Part shown: positions 34,554-46,970 of the stretch, one piece after another | Position numbering within the stretch: the stretch's first letter is position 1 | Layout: each line of letters starts with the position of its first letter | Source of the DNA: Ananas comosus | Lineage: Eukaryota > Streptophyta > Magnoliopsida > Poales > Bromeliaceae | Direction of reading: 5' to 3' | Length of the DNA: 64,000 bases | NCBI RefSeq assembly: GCF_001540865.1 | Contig: NC_033635.1 | Location: 6,378,678 to 6,442,677, forward strand | Notes under the pieces: model-generated | What the model was told of the DNA's origin: nothing | Databases searched by the model: none | What the model saw: only the letters and a program-made list of their open reading frames with translations | Translations under genes and position numbers: made by a program

Positions 34554-34899
34554 ACATTACTCAAATATTTTTTTCTATCCATAATACGTAAAACTAAATT
34601 TATTTCTTATCTAGCGTAATACCAGCCAATCATGTAATACATCCGCTAAATTTATTTCCTATCCAAGAGTTTCCTCAAATATTTTTTTTTCTCAAACGTA
34701 ATATCTACCAAAATTAAATTTTAAGTTTATAATGCCCGCCAAAATTTAATACCCGCGAATTTAATAATTTGAATTTTAATTCATGATAGTAGATTTTTCC
34801 TTACATAAGATAGTAGATTTAATTTTGACGAGTATTAAAATTTACGCGCCATAAAAGTATAGAATATTTCTAAAAAAAATTAATATTTGTCCAATCGTA

Positions 34900-35860
34900 C
34901 ATCGTCATCGTCTTACTCATCATCATTGCCTGTGCCGGAACATTGTCGCGTTCGCCACCTTCATTATAATTAAAGAGGTATTTTAATTCCATTTGAATTT
35001 TTTTTTTAATGTGCCTTTATACTATTTTAATATATCTTTTTTTTTTATTTTTTCTTATTTTCACAAATATGTTTCTCAAATATAAAGTATATATTTTTTA
35101 GTAATATATTTTTTTTATTTTTATCTATATTTTTTTAAAATATTTTTAAATATATTTTTTGTAATATACTTTCTCATTTGTCAGCACTGGTACATCGTCG
35201 TCATCATCGTCATCATCATCACCGGCACCGACATATTATCGCCTTCGCCACTTTCGCCGCCTTTGCACAATTGAAGAGGTATTTTGATCCTATTTGAAAA
35301 TTTTTCTTTTTTCAATATGCCTTTATACTGTTTTAGTATTTTTTTTAGTATTTCTCATTTTCACTTATATATTTCTCAAATATAAAGCATATATTTTTTT
35401 AGTAATATTTTTTTTCATTTTTGCTATTATTTTTCTTAAATATTCTCAAATATTAATTTAATAATATCCTGTTTTATTTATCTCTGTCGTCGACACTGGT
35501 ACATCATCACATCACTGGCGCCGGCACATTATCCCCTTTGCAGAGGTATTTTGATTTCATCTGAATTTTTTTTTTTGTAATGTGCTTCTATGTTGTTTTA
35601 GCATATTTTTTTTAGTATTTTATCATTGTTACCTATATGTTTTTCAAATATAAAACATATATTTTTTTAGTAATATTCTTTTTTATTTTTACCTATATTT
35701 TTCTCAAATATTCTCAAATATTTTTTTAGTAATATTATTTCTCATTTGTCCTCATTGTCCGTACCAGAACATCATCATCATCTTCCTCATCGTTATCGTC
35801 GTCATCAACGCTGACACATTGTCGCCTTCGCCACCTTCTATACTATTACTAACTTCTATA
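34900..35860. repeat. Four diverged tandem units of about 270-300 bp
   Basis: Each unit starts with an (ATC)-rich block such as CATCATCATCACCGGCACCG, then ACATTNTCGCCTTCGCCAC, then GAGGTATTTTGAT and an AT-rich tail with TTTCTCAAATATAAAG. Unit starts are near 34900, 35185, 35485 and 35750. The last ends in repeated CTTCTATACTATT. Confidence 0.75.
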
Positions 35861-35982
35861 CTATTTCAGTTTTCTTAGATGTTGTTAGAATGATTGTCCA
35901 AATCAATTACTCTTTATTTGTCTGGTGTTAATCGTCCTAAACTTGAAGGTAAAGTGTTTCTCTTTTTATCATTTCACATGAA

Positions 35983-36172
35983 AAAAATTATTAATAACTA
36001 ATTATTTGGATGGATTGAAACATGAATTGGATTAGATTGATCCGCTATGACAAGATAGTGCTAACACACATTGGCATAAAAAAATTATTAATAACTAATT
36101 ATTTGGATGGATTGAAGTATGAATCGAACTAGATTGATCCTCTAGGACAAGATAATGCTAACACACATTGGC
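35983..36172. repeat. Tandem duplication, 96-bp period
   Basis: AATTATTAATAACTAATTAT followed by TTGGATGGATTGAA and ending CACATTGGCAT occurs twice in succession with few substitutions. Confidence 0.85.
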
Positions 36173-36505
36173 ATGTGGAGAGACGCTATTGCAAACAATT
36201 CAGTTGTTGTATTAAAGCAGTGCACGTTAATATCGATAATTAGGATAAATATACTTTTTAATATTTTATTTTTTCTGTGGTATTTTAAATTTATTTATCA
36301 GAATCAATTTATTTAGCAAAGTTTTGCGAGTAAAATTGTGCTTAATCCACCTATTCCAAAAACTCAAGAAATAAAATTAAGCTAAAAATTTTTACTTATA
36401 TGAATTCTTATTAAATTTATATTTTTTATTAATTTTATCTATTCTGATGATTTACTAATATTTACTTTATTATTTTTCTTACTTTCAGTGTAATTTGTAC
36501 GGAAG

Positions 36506-36675
36506 NNNNNNNNNNNNNNNNNNNNNNNNNNNNNNNNNNNNNNNNNNNNNNNNNNNNNNNNNNNNNNNNNNNNNNNNNNNNNNNNNNNNNNNNNNNNNNN
36601 NNNNNNNNNNNNNNNNNNNNNNNNNNNNNNNNNNNNNNNNNNNNNNNNNNNNNNNNNNNNNNNNNNNNNNNNNNN
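36506..36675. other. Assembly gap (170 N)
   Basis: 170 undetermined bases between the Helitron-like region and an unrelated LTR end. The left boundary of that LTR and the right end of the Helitron-like unit are hidden here. Confidence 0.99.
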
Positions 36676-37325
36676 CAAACGGTAGAAAATATGCGGATCC
36701 GAGTGGGTTCGGGACATAATTATTATTTGTTTTGTTTACTAATTGTTGATACATCCGAGTGGATTTTATCGTTATTATTGACAGACATGTTTTATTTATT
36801 TTGCACATTATTATTATCATGTTCTATTATTGGATATGACTGTTGCGGTTGGATTTCTCGGAGGAGAGGGATTTATCCGGTACACGGTTTTCGAGGAAAA
36901 ACGGTGCGAAATTGTAGCTCTCGCGGTTAGAGCGACGGAGTGGAGATGCTCTAAATTATGACCTTTGTGGTTTCAAATTTAAATTATCGTTATTTTTGAA
37001 GTAGATTTCTTGTTAAGCATTGCGCTTACTTTTGTTGTCTACTATTTCAGGTACCGAGAGTCGGGGCGTGTGAGATAATTGGCCGGCGAGAACTCGTTAG
37101 ATAGATTTCAAATTTGGGACATATGATTTATTTTGACATGAGATTGATTATATGGACATTTAAGAGTTATTGTTTAGTTTCGTTTTAATTAATAAATTAT
37201 TTAGTTTTTAATTGAGATGGTGTCTTTGGATCAATTTAAGGCCTTCCGTTTTCGGAGGTTCTTCCTTTGAATTCGTGGCCGGTTGTTGCGGTTCAGATCC
37301 GAGCAGTCGGATCTGGGGCGTGACA
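36676..37325 (+). mobile_element. LTR 3' part of another gypsy family
   Basis: Ends GGATCTGGGGCGTGACA at 37325, followed by a tRNA-Met-type primer site, so this is the 3' part of a 5' LTR. The body does not align with the ACCGGT groups, and I see neither the GAACTAT hairpin nor the array in the part available. Confidence 0.7.
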
Positions 37326-37565
37326 GCTTTAGTTGTATCAGAGCCTAGGTTATTGACACCTTAGGGCAAAATGACACCATACTTAGGGATTTAGGACGCG
37401 CGAGTGCGTGGGATTCTTTTTGGACACGAGGCGAGGGTTTAGCAAAATTTTATGTCTTGATTGTGTTCTGTTTTGTAGACGATGCCTCGTTCTCAGAGGA
37501 CTGACACTTCGCAAGCTAATGTACCTGCTGATCCTATTCCACTGGGGGATCTACCGCCAGAGATG
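37326..37565 (+). pseudogene. Primer site, leader and first codons of a gypsy gag
   Basis: TGTATCAGAGCCTAGG (about 37334) is a primer-binding site with one change from the initiator tRNA-Met complement. After a 130-bp leader an ATG at 37481 opens a short gag start (MPRSQRTDTSQANVPADPIP) which is cut at 37565 by insertion of another LTR. The rest of this element is not seen in the window. Confidence 0.65.
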
Positions 37566-39369
37566 TAACACACTGAACCTATACAAATTGCGAGGTTCGA
37601 GTGTTCGAGCTGTGTGCTGAGCAATTCCAGATTTTCTGGTGGGTCGTTGACAGTGTTCCGACCTATGGTTCGAATCCTGAGAATTGTAGTATTTTATATA
37701 GCGCTAAGGTCACCAAAGAGTTGGACTTAGGCTACCCTCCGATTGCATTCTGCATATGGTGAAACCGGTGACACGTTGATGGTTGTACCGGTACACATTT
37801 TTGTACCGGTACAAGTTGATGGTTATACCGGTACACTTGTGCAGAATTTCAAACCCGAGGCTCGGGTTTGCTGTCTCGCGGGATTTGTACCGGTACACTT
37901 TTCCGTGTACCGGTACACTTTGGCAGATTTTGAGCAGTTTGAACTGCAGGGGGGTTTTCACAATTGTGCCACTTCTATATCATCACCCACGCCCCTAGGG
38001 CTCCTCCTTGAGCTTGCCACTGCAGGGAGAAAGGTAAGGGGGCCCTCTCTACCTTTCCACTTGGATTTTATCTCCTTTTACCTTGGATTTTGGTGGATTT
38101 ACACCTCTCTTTGCTCCTTTTGCTTGTTGAAGGCTTTTTCACCATTGGAGTTTGGTCTTGGAGCTTGTGGAGAGGGAGATCTCCACACTTGGAGGATTTT
38201 GAACCTTGTTTGATGCTTCGAAAAGGTTAGTAGCCCCTTCTCTCCCTCTAGATTGAAGTTTTATCGATGGATTTGGGATGAAACCCTAGAATGGAGATTT
38301 AGGGTTTGTTTTGGGCATTTTGAATCTAGGACTTTTGGAGCTTGATCACTTGGATTAGAACCTTCCTCTAGGTTGAATTGGAAGGGTTCTAGCTATCTTT
38401 TGGAGCTTAGGAAGAGATTTTGCACTAGAGGTGAGTTTTCTCCACCTTAGCTTGAAAAGCTTAATGTTTGAACTTAGTGTTGTTCGTAAGGTTCATGTGA
38501 CTCTTGTTTCTTTACCTTTAGGGTACTAGGAGGGTGGTGGACACCTTCGTCGGAGCAAACGAAGGGTTTCGTTTACCTTGGTGGGTTTGACTTCATGAAA
38601 ACGGAGCAAAATGGCCCCTATGCTTTCTAAACTCTTCGTAAAGTATTTTTGAATGCCAATCCATGCTAAACATGAATTATATGAATTTTAGAGCATTTAA
38701 AATGCATGCATTATGTATGATGAAAATTGCCCTCTATATAGTAGAGCCACCTGTGTAGACCGCATGCATTATGAAAGGTATTTAGCTTTGCAAGTTGAGA
38801 ACATGTTTCCTATGTTTGAAATGAATAGAATTATGTGTCAGGAACATAAAAATACCATGCTTGAACTCGTTGAACAATAGTGTCATAAAGGGGCACTTGA
38901 AACTAGAAAACCATGAAATTGCAACATAGAGACATGATGACATAGTGATGGGCCATCGTCACGGTTGATTCATATTCCATGTTTTAGACATGAGGACTTG
39001 ATACTTGAGACATACTGATACGCATGCTTGTCATTGTGCTCATTCGCACATGCTTGTGAGGGTCACTCCCTACAAGCCGGCACTCCGGAGTTGGCCATTG
39101 CGATACGTTCGCCGTGCGGGATTGGGCGCCGAAGTGGATTGCCGTGGGAAAGGCTCATTCCTAGGGTAGGGATGTTGACTATCACGGGGCCATTAGGCAC
39201 GGTAGAGCCAGACAGCCTACGGGTGGGTCTTATGCCAGACAGCCTTCGGGTGGGTCTCATCAGAGCTGAACTTTAAACAGTTAAAGTTACAAGATGATAT
39301 TGACTAGAGTAGTGGACATTGACATTATAGCTATTCACATTGTGGACATTGGGATAGTTGTATACTCAA
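37566..39369 (+). mobile_element. LTR fragment (ACCGGT group B)
   Basis: TGTAACACACTGAACC at 37566 begins an LTR with a group B array, TATA-like TTCTATATCATC (about 37972), donor-like AG/GTGAGT at 38431 and the CTCCGGAG module (39059-39090). It breaks off at about 39369 inside a minus-strand LTR, before the hairpin position. Confidence 0.78.
37764..37914 (+). promoter_or_regulatory. ACCGGT palindrome array (6 sites)
   Basis: Six cores, four in the TGTACCGGTACA form or one base from it; ends about 60 bp before the TATA-like box. Confidence 0.58.
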
Positions 39370-41422
39370 GTAACGAAAAGCACAAGCGGAAACATACAAA
39401 AACGGCTTACACGAGGGTAAGCAATAGCCATGAGTGAAAGAAAGGAACTAAACATTTACACAAGTTCTATGATTCACTTTTGATCATATACATGTATTCA
39501 TTTCATCCAACTTATACATTCACAAGTCTTTACATTTCATTACATCACTTGCATCATTTCTTTTTACATCACATTGCCTCAAAATAAAACTTTACATTCT
39601 TTTCTCTCTTTGCTTTATACATAGACATCTTCAAATATAAAAGATGGATACAGGGTAAACTACTAGCAAAAAGCAAAACCCGACTCGGGTAGTCACTGTC
39701 TATGGCGCGATACCTTTACCGCGGTCGCTCGCCAGCTCGCTCGATCCCGACTCTGTAGAAATGATGGGGTGAGAACTACAACAAAGTTTTCAGTGGGTTC
39801 GGCCCCAATCTCACCGATTTTTCCACTAGGTCTAACTCAGGCATAATAGAAAGAAAGCAGATAAGTAACCAACTATACAAATGCAACTAATATGCCTAAA
39901 CAATGCGATCAATAATGATGCTCAATATAAATTCATGAAGAATGCATGGTTCTTGTTCTTTGTTTCTTTGTTCTTTCGTTCAATCCCAAGGCTAACCCGG
40001 GGGTATCGCCTCAATAACTCACCAACTCAAAGTCCATGATCGCGGGCCCTCACCTTCCTCCCGCTAGGACCGTCCTTTGGGGAACAGCACCAACCCAATG
40101 ATGACAAACTCCGGAGCGCATCGCCCTAGGGGGAGCGACCACCCTCAGGCAAGGACTTATAGGCAAGTATGATCAATCCTTAACTCTAAGGATATTCAGT
40201 TCAATCTGTTCCTTAACTCTAAGAAATTTTGCACAAATGACCCTTAGCTCTAAGGTTGTATGTCATTGTGTCTCAATCTCATATTCTTTGCATTCTTTAC
40301 TTTGATCATGCAAATACACTAACTCTAGTGTTCTTTACATTCTTTACTTTCATTCATATCATAATACTAACTCTAGTGTCCTTTATGTTCTTTACTTTGA
40401 TTCATATCATAACACTAACTCTAGTGTTCTTTATGTTCTTTACTTGATGCTAACTCTAGCATTGTCATTCTTTATTGTCACATATTTGCTAACTCTAGCT
40501 TTTCATCATTCTTTATAGTATATTTGTTCTCTTGATGTCATACACTAGCTCTAGTGTTCTTTATATCATACGTTATGCTAAGTTTAGCCTTTCGTTCTCA
40601 ACATTTCATTGTCCTCATGTCATATGTCACTTATTCTTTAACTTTATATTGTTCTCTTCATCATACATGCATATATAGGGTTATTACAATCTCATTGGTT
40701 CTCAACCATCTCATGATGCACTTGATCTCACAAAATGCAAACATTCACATGATTATCATCTCTTTACCCTACTATGCATGCAACAACATACTCATGGATG
40801 CTCAAGAAGTGACACATTAGACATAAAAGGAATTTCAACAAGTTTGAAAAGCACCCCCCACCTCGTAGGGTTACTTTCATGCTACGATGATTTTCTTGAG
40901 ATTTTTAGACTCCTCGTTCGCTACCTCCGGCAAAACGAAGCCAAATTAGACATTTTTGCTCATAACTTTTCATAAACTTTTCGTAACGTAAATCCGAGCG
41001 CACCAACGCGTTCGTTTGGTCCCCAGTTAGGTTTCTAGAGGGTCAATTTCACTTTGAAACCCTCACAAGCAAAAGCCCCAAATTTGGGTGCCCTAGCTTC
41101 ACATATATCAAAACCTAGGGTTTGATCTCATTAGGAAGCGAAAGAAGCTTCATTATACTCTAGAGAGTCCATCTAAATCATTCTTAGCTCAATCAAAACC
41201 CTAGTTTGGGTTTCACCATGAGAGGTTGAAGTTCACCTCACAGCTTCTTCATATATACCCAATCCATGGTTTTGATCTCTTAGAGAAGCAAAAGAGAGCT
41301 TCAAATACTCAAAAGGTTCTACTAAAACCATTTCTAGGTCATTTGGTTCTCATTCTAGGGTTCTACCATGAATGGGATCAAAGCTTACCTCAAAGCTTCC
41401 CTTTCTTTGCTCCAAAGAGGAA
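39370..41422 (-). mobile_element. LTR fragment (group A family, minus strand)
   Basis: Matches 13430-15480 of the Tekay 5' LTR, from AAGTAACGAAAAGCACAAGC to CTTTCTTTGC. It includes a decayed hairpin (GAACTACAACAAAGTTTTC, about 39774-39792) and the CTCCGGAG module (40107-40142). It stops at the CACTA end at 41423, before the ACCGGT array. Confidence 0.8.
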
Positions 41423-41677
41423 CACTACAACAAAATATGCGTTTAGTGGCAAATTAATAGCGGCGATTATGAAATGGCTGCTATTGATCAATATTTGATT
41501 ATACTTTAGTGACAATTATTTTAAATTATAAATTTTTACCGACCAATATTAATGTATTAACTATGCCTATTCTAAATCCAATTAGGAATCCTAATAATAA
41601 CCCAAACCCGAGCCCACCCCAACCTAACCCGATCCCACCCCTCTCCACCACCATCACCTCCTCTCCGCCTCCCTCCA

Positions 41678-42258
41678 ATGGCGCCGCTCTCTCAAGCTCG
41701 AAACCCTATCATGCTTCCCCTCTCCTTCACCTCTCCTCTCTCCTCCCTTTCCTTCACCTCTCCGATCTTTCCTCCTAAATCGCCGTCGACCTCGCGTGCA
41801 CCGGCGCCCGATCTTCCTGGCCCCTCGTGCACAAGCGCCCGATCTCTCCTCCGTCTCCTTCTCTTCGGCGCCCTCCGATCCCTCCCTTCCCCCGCGTCGC
41901 CGCTTCTTGAAGGTGCGTCGCGTGACAGGTCGCCGTCACCAGCGACGTCTTGTCGTCGTCGGAGGCGGCGGCGGAGGAGGAGGCGGCGGCGGCGGCGAAG
42001 ATCGGGCGGTGGATCCGCGTGAAGGCGCCGCTCAGGGTGTACCACGTGGCAAAGGCGCCGGATCTGGATCTGGGCGGGATGGAGGGGACTATCAAGCAGT
42101 ACCACGGCGTGGGGAAGGGGAAGCGCATCAACGCCAATCTCCCCTTCAAGGTCGAGTTCCTGATCTGAATCGACGGCCAGGATAGCCCTGTCAAGTTCTT
42201 CGCCCACCTCCGGGAGGACGAGTTCGAGTACGTGCCCTCCTCCGATGGCCCTAATTGA
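41678..42258 (+). pseudogene. FTRA: Ferredoxin-thioredoxin reductase variable chain, broken copy
   Basis: The intact protein is the plastid FTR variable subunit, which caps the catalytic subunit that passes electrons from ferredoxin to thioredoxin. ATG at 41678 has a good context and opens a Ser/Pro/Arg-rich transit-peptide-like N-terminus. A frame change near 41905-41940 leads to an Ala/Glu-rich linker and the conserved domain IGRWIRVKAPLRVYHVAKAP, then DLGGMEGTIKQYHGVGKGKR and INANLPFKVEFLI. A TGA at 42166-42168 stops it; the same frame then continues SPVKFFAHLREDEFEYV to TGA 42256. Nearly the whole gene is present without introns, but two frame disruptions and one nonsense codon make it nonfunctional. 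High GC contrasts with the flanks. Confidence 0.85.
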
Positions 42259-43323
42259 GATCGCCCTTTTTGGGGTTTGTATCGGTGAGATCGGGGAACA
42301 AACACTAGCTCCTCCTCCTCCTCTTCCTCTGCATATTCATATCCTGATTCTTTGGAGTTTCTTGATATCGCAGATAATTACGACGCTTGCCACTGCGGTA
42401 GTCCGGTGGATTAAACTCTCATTGCAAGGTGGTATTTTATATCTTTTTATTCAAGGACTATTATTATTTTTTATTTATTATATCATTTTTTTTCCTTTTT
42501 TATTTTACTAGAATAGATTATATTTTGGTTCTCAATCTATAAAACGTGTGACATTTGGTTCTACTATTTTGAATTCTTCGGTTAACTTCATCATAATAGC
42601 AAGGCACTTCTACTTATTCATCAACCAAGTGAACCATGTGTAGAATAATGAGTGGTTCAATCACTGTTAGCAACTAGATTGTTGGTTCATTCCATTAGCT
42701 CTGATCTACACTTACAAAATTAAAGTACCGTTTATTGATTCCATTGGTTATGAGTATTTTAGAGTTTCTTAATTCTTTGGCACATTGGAATCATGATTTT
42801 GCGAATGACGCTTCAAGCTATATGAAGCACAGATTGTTTAGGTATTTGGCCTGGTATCTAAGTACTTACAGTGGTCTTTTTGATATGATTTTGCATATGT
42901 TATTTTACTAGTTTATAACTATATAAAGAAGCTTCTACTATAATTGTTCTCATCTTACATCTCTATGAATCTCTCATATTATGCTCTTTGTTGTGGATTG
43001 ATCAACCTCTTTCTTCGATTAATTGGTGAGTTTGGCATGAAATTTTGGTAACTAATAGTTTAATGTAGTTGGAACATGCTTTTGCTTGGAGCTTTTGATG
43101 CTTGTGGTTTTTTGGTTGTATGAGTGAGTCTAAAGACTACTTTAGGTGATTTTTTTGCAAGCGAATGTGAATGTTGAGAATTGGTTGAGTTGATTCTATT
43201 AATGTTATGTCTCACGAGTCTCTTGGTCACTACTTTTGCTGAGTAAAGTATTGCTGGTGTGTTAAGTTCTGGACTTTGTGCTTCCAAAACAATAAATTTA
43301 TCACTAGATGAATCACCCTATGT
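42259..43323. other. Non-coding stretch between captured fragments
   Basis: AT-rich sequence with no supported ORF. It could be 3' flank of the FTR fragment followed by introns of the AAA ATPase gene, because an acceptor-bounded exon lies further on; this is inference. Confidence 0.4.
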
Positions 43324-43585
43324 TATGACTTGAGAAGTCAAGTGTCAGATCCTTGTCTAGTCATCAATGTAGCATCTTGCGGATTCCATACACCACAGCC
43401 GCTAGTATATTGTACTTAATGTGGCTTCCTAAATGAATAGTGGCAGTGACTAGTGCTTATTATGACTTGAGATGTCAAGTGTGATATCCTTGTATAGTCA
43501 TCAATGTAGCATTTTGAGGATTTCATACATCGTAGCTGGTGATATAGTTTCTTCACATAGAAAGCTTTCTATATGAATAGTTGCA
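43324..43585. repeat. Tandem duplication, 137-bp period
   Basis: TATGACTTGAGAAGTCAAGT and TCATCAATGTAGCAT recur with about 85-90 per cent identity by eye at 43324 and 43461. Confidence 0.75.
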
Positions 43586-43731
43586 AATTTTATTAGCATA
43601 ACTGGTTTAGCTATTACATCAAAGGTAAATTACATCTTTATTGATATGCCGCTTGCCTAGAATGTACTTCACACAGATAAATTGTTCTCCTCTTTCTTTC
43701 ATCTTAGTTTAAATATCTCTCTTATGTGTAG

Positions 43732-43894
43732 GATATTTGTGGACCTTCCTAACGCTGGGAACCGAACGAAAATCCTAAAGATTATTTGTAATATGTCGAA
43801 ACCCGACTACATTGCTAATCTTGATCAAAATGACCAAGATGATGCAAAAATAGAAATTAAATGCTTCCAAATTAAATTGGTAGCTTGGGCATAG
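43732..43894 (+). pseudogene. AAA-type ATPase exon fragment
   Basis: After an acceptor-like TTATGTGTAG (ending 43731) the frame reads RIFVDLPNAGNRTKILKII. This matches the segment following the AAA core in plant ATPases of the spastin/ATAD1-like group (R-x-x-V-x-L-P-D-A-x-N-R-x-K-I-L-K). Similarity fades after about 20 residues; the frame continues to TAG at 43892 without recognisable family sequence. No Walker A or B motif is present in the window. It is a single captured exon, not a gene. Confidence 0.6.
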
Positions 43895-44928
43895 AGTTTA
43901 GCATGTTTTGGAAGTGTTTGGATGAATTCGGAGTGAGCTGGATGTGAGAAACGAGCTGCCAAAGCTGCTGCTGCCAGCAGGGACTGAATTGCGAACCTGC
44001 AGGGACTGAAATGTAAACTGTAGTATTGTAATGCACTTTTGCTGAATTGAAGGGTTAAAGAGCAATTGTTTGTTCTTGCCACTTAACCCCAGCCCCCTAG
44101 AAAATGTCCACGTACCAGCACCCCTCTCCAATGCTTCTTTTCATTTTTTTTTTCCTTTCTTTCTCTCTCAGCCCTTGGAGCAGAGAAGTGAAGAAAAGCT
44201 TGTGAAGTTGAGTTTTCTTGTTGTTGGAGCTAAGAAGAAACTCTGTGGGACTGAAAAGAAGGCTTTTGGAGCTGAGAAATCCCTTGGGGAAGCTTTAAAT
44301 CCAGGTAAGCTTGATGCCTAATTCCCTGGTTGAGTAGTATTAGTGATTGTGAAGCTGATTTCCAAAGTGATCTTGGTAGACTTGGGTTTTGAACTTGATA
44401 GGAGCTGCCGAAGTGGGAAACCAGCTGAGGAAGCTTGGAGTTCGAGGTAGAAGACTTGCTTCTCAGCTAGGATAAAGGGTAATTGCTTCATAGAAGCCTC
44501 TAAATGGTTAAAATTGATGTATGTATGCAGAAATTCAAGTAGAAGCTGTTGGTGGGATGCCTTGTGGAGGTTTTGGGCGCCCAGATTGAGAGAGGACCTG
44601 AGGGAGCTTCTTTGGTGTTTCGAATTTCAGAAAATCTGGTGGAGCCTTGAAGCTAGGTAAGATGGATAATTATTCCTTGGTTTAAGTGATATGAATTACT
44701 CAAAAATGGAATTGTAAATATTAGAATCACTAACTTTAACCTTGTATAAAGGGCTGAGAGGGGAAATGTTGAAGTGCTGAAATTACAACTTTGGTGGAGC
44801 TTCTTTTGGTGTTCTGAGCTGAAAGGAAGCTTTAGAAAGCTGAGAGCAACTTAGTAAAGCTTCTAATTCAGGTAAGAATAGTGTCTATCCCTGAATTGAG
44901 TAATGTTGGGTGTTATAAAGATGATTCC
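43895..44928 (+). mobile_element. LTR-like leader fragment
   Basis: Contains GGGACTGAAATGTAAAC, a pyrimidine-rich tract, and three donor-like AGGTAAG sites (44303, 44655, 44871) in a GA-rich leader similar in style to that of the LTR at 58302. Ends are not defined; it is cut by the LTR at 44929. Confidence 0.45.
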
Positions 44929-46766
44929 TGTAACGTATCACTTCCCCGTAAGTCGTGCCGAGTTCCGTCGAAATGAGCGGAACGCGGAAATGGATGATTT
45001 ACTATAGGCTAAAGTGCATTGGAGTCTATATATGAAGTATAAAGGGACTCAAGAGAGTGAAACTGTAATTCTGGAGAAGTTCCAAAAATTTTACTCTCGG
45101 GGACCGGTCCCTTGGGTGAGAGACCGGTTCCCGAATGTTGATCAGTCGAACGAGGTGAAAAATCAGCAAAGTCCTAGAAATTGAGCTCTCGGGAACCGGT
45201 CCTTCGGCGGGAGACCGGTCCTAGGAGACCGGTTGCGTCGGGGGGAGACCGGTCCCCTTCTGCGCAGAGTGCAGGATAGCTCTCGGGAACCGGTCCCTGA
45301 AGGGAGAGACCGGTCCCCGAGCCCGAAATTGCCCAGTGAGGGCTGGTTGCAGAGATGAAAAGTTGAGGGGTTTAAGTGCAAATGTTACATGAGATGGTTG
45401 TATAGAGGTGAGGGTTAGGGTTAGCCCTCATTTCCCTCACACCTAAACACAAGCCTTCCCTCTCTCTCTCTAAAAACCTCTCCTCTCCCTCTCCCTCTTT
45501 CTCTAGGGCTTGGACTAAGAGAGGTTTTGGAGGAGAAAAGTTTGGAAAAGAAGCTCTCCAAGGTGTAGAGCAAGCTTGATCAAGGCTTTGAAGGAAAGCT
45601 TTGGGCTCAAAAAGGTGAGTTCTTGTGATTTTAAGTTAGGTTTTGGGTTTTTGCTTCTAGTTGAAGCATTTAGGAATGTCTATGGTGGTTTTCCTCCATG
45701 TTTCGTCAAGCTAGGGGCTTGATTGGAAAAGATGACATTGTGCAAGGACCTATATTTAGGGTTTTATAATTTTGAGGTTCAAACTTGGATTTGATCTCAT
45801 TTTAACCTAATTGGTAGGTCTACGATCGCATCGGTGCGCTCGGTTCGGCGATACTACGAGCGTGCGTGAAGATATTAAGAAAACAAGCTGAAATAATACA
45901 GATCGTCGTAGCTCGCGGCGAACAAGTTTAGAAATCGTGAAACCTGGACCACGGCATCCTTGTGACACATAAAGGTGGCGGGTGCTATCCGGAAACACCG
46001 GATCTCTTTCTATGTCTATGTCCCTTCTTTGAGCATATTAGTATTATAGCATTTTTGCATGTAGGGTAATGAACAGCATATGTTGGTTGTAACAATTATC
46101 TGCGAAGATTATTGTAATGATATAGAACCATGTGAATAAGGAAAGTGAAAGACCCTATATGCATGTGAATGTGAGAAATGATTATGACCGTAGTAAACAA
46201 AGACGACATTGATATTAGTGACTCTATTGACATCGAAAAGAGAATAGTTAAACAAGGTTTAACCCGAGTGACATTATGTGTATTGTGGCATTAGGACCAT
46301 TATGACATCGGCAAATGATAGTATGTGCATGAATAGGTATTAACCATTCATCGGCATTGAGACAGTGAGAATTGTGACAGGTTGGCCAAACCTCCTCAAA
46401 TTGAGGATGGGATCATACTCACATGTATTGGTTCCGGCTTATGCGAGGTCGCTCCTCCACAAGCGGTGTACTCCGGAGAAGAAAAGCACCACGGGTGGAA
46501 GTGCCCGGCGAAGATCCTTCAGGTGGTTGTGCCTTGTGTCTCCCCCGTTAGACAGGATATGCGGACTGTGTGTTGGGATAAACCAGGAGCACCCCAGGTT
46601 GATTGGGTAAAGGCCAAAGGAATGTGAAAAGGACATGCATGCATAATTATCATGTATTTGAATATGAATATCTATTTGTGGATTACTTTCTTGCAGGCAT
46701 TGTATTAGAAGTGCATTAGTTGGTTTGTTATTCTTCTTTATTGAAATACATATGCCTGAATTAGAC
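44929..46766 (+). mobile_element. LTR fragment (ACCGGT group A), 5' part
   Basis: TGTAACGTATCACTTCCCCG matches the start of the solo LTR at 18859, and the next block GTAAGTCGTGCCGAGTTCCG is identical. It has an array, donor-like AG/GTGAGT at 45615 and the CTCCGGAG module at 46447-46480. It stops at 46766 where another element inserted, just before the hairpin position. Confidence 0.8.
45103..45314 (+). promoter_or_regulatory. ACCGGT palindrome array (8 sites, richest)
   Basis: Eight ACCGGT cores in about 210 bp, all within G/A-G-A-CCGGT-C/T contexts. Confidence 0.58.
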
Positions 46767-46942
46767 TGTCATACACTGAACTTTTGCAAATTGCGAAGTT
46801 CGAGTATGTGGAATGGTGTGTGGATCAATCCAACATGTTCTAAAAGGTTAGAACAAATTTTTGGATAAGTTAGAGGATGATTGGAATGTTAAAAGTGAGA
46901 AATTATATTGATCTGCGAAAATCAGGGTTTTCTGCTTGCTGT

Positions 46943-46970
46943 ACCGGTACAGCCATCACCTTGTACCGGT
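46943..46970 (+). promoter_or_regulatory. TGTACCGGTACA pair (2 sites)
   Basis: CTGTACCGGTACAG and TTGTACCGGTACAG, 22 bp apart, the same spacing as in the solo LTR of the same family at 26604-26631. Confidence 0.58.

Larger units (their letters stand above)
33902..36505. mobile_element. Possible non-autonomous Helitron, incomplete
   Basis: TCTATACTACTTATAAAAGC at 33902 fits the 5' end typical of plant Helitrons (TC...CTATACTA, then TATAAAAGCG). The body is AT-rich, non-coding and full of internal repeats, as in many non-autonomous Helitrons. The base before the start is T, not the expected A, and no CTRR 3' end with hairpin could be fixed before the gap. It cuts the Tekay 3' LTR. An unclassified AT-rich repeat is the alternative. 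Confidence 0.42.

Noticed and set aside
41692..42305. Antisense ORFs of 171-176 codons over the FTR fragment
   Set aside because: Produced by very high GC; no family similarity, whereas the plus strand has clear FTR sequence.
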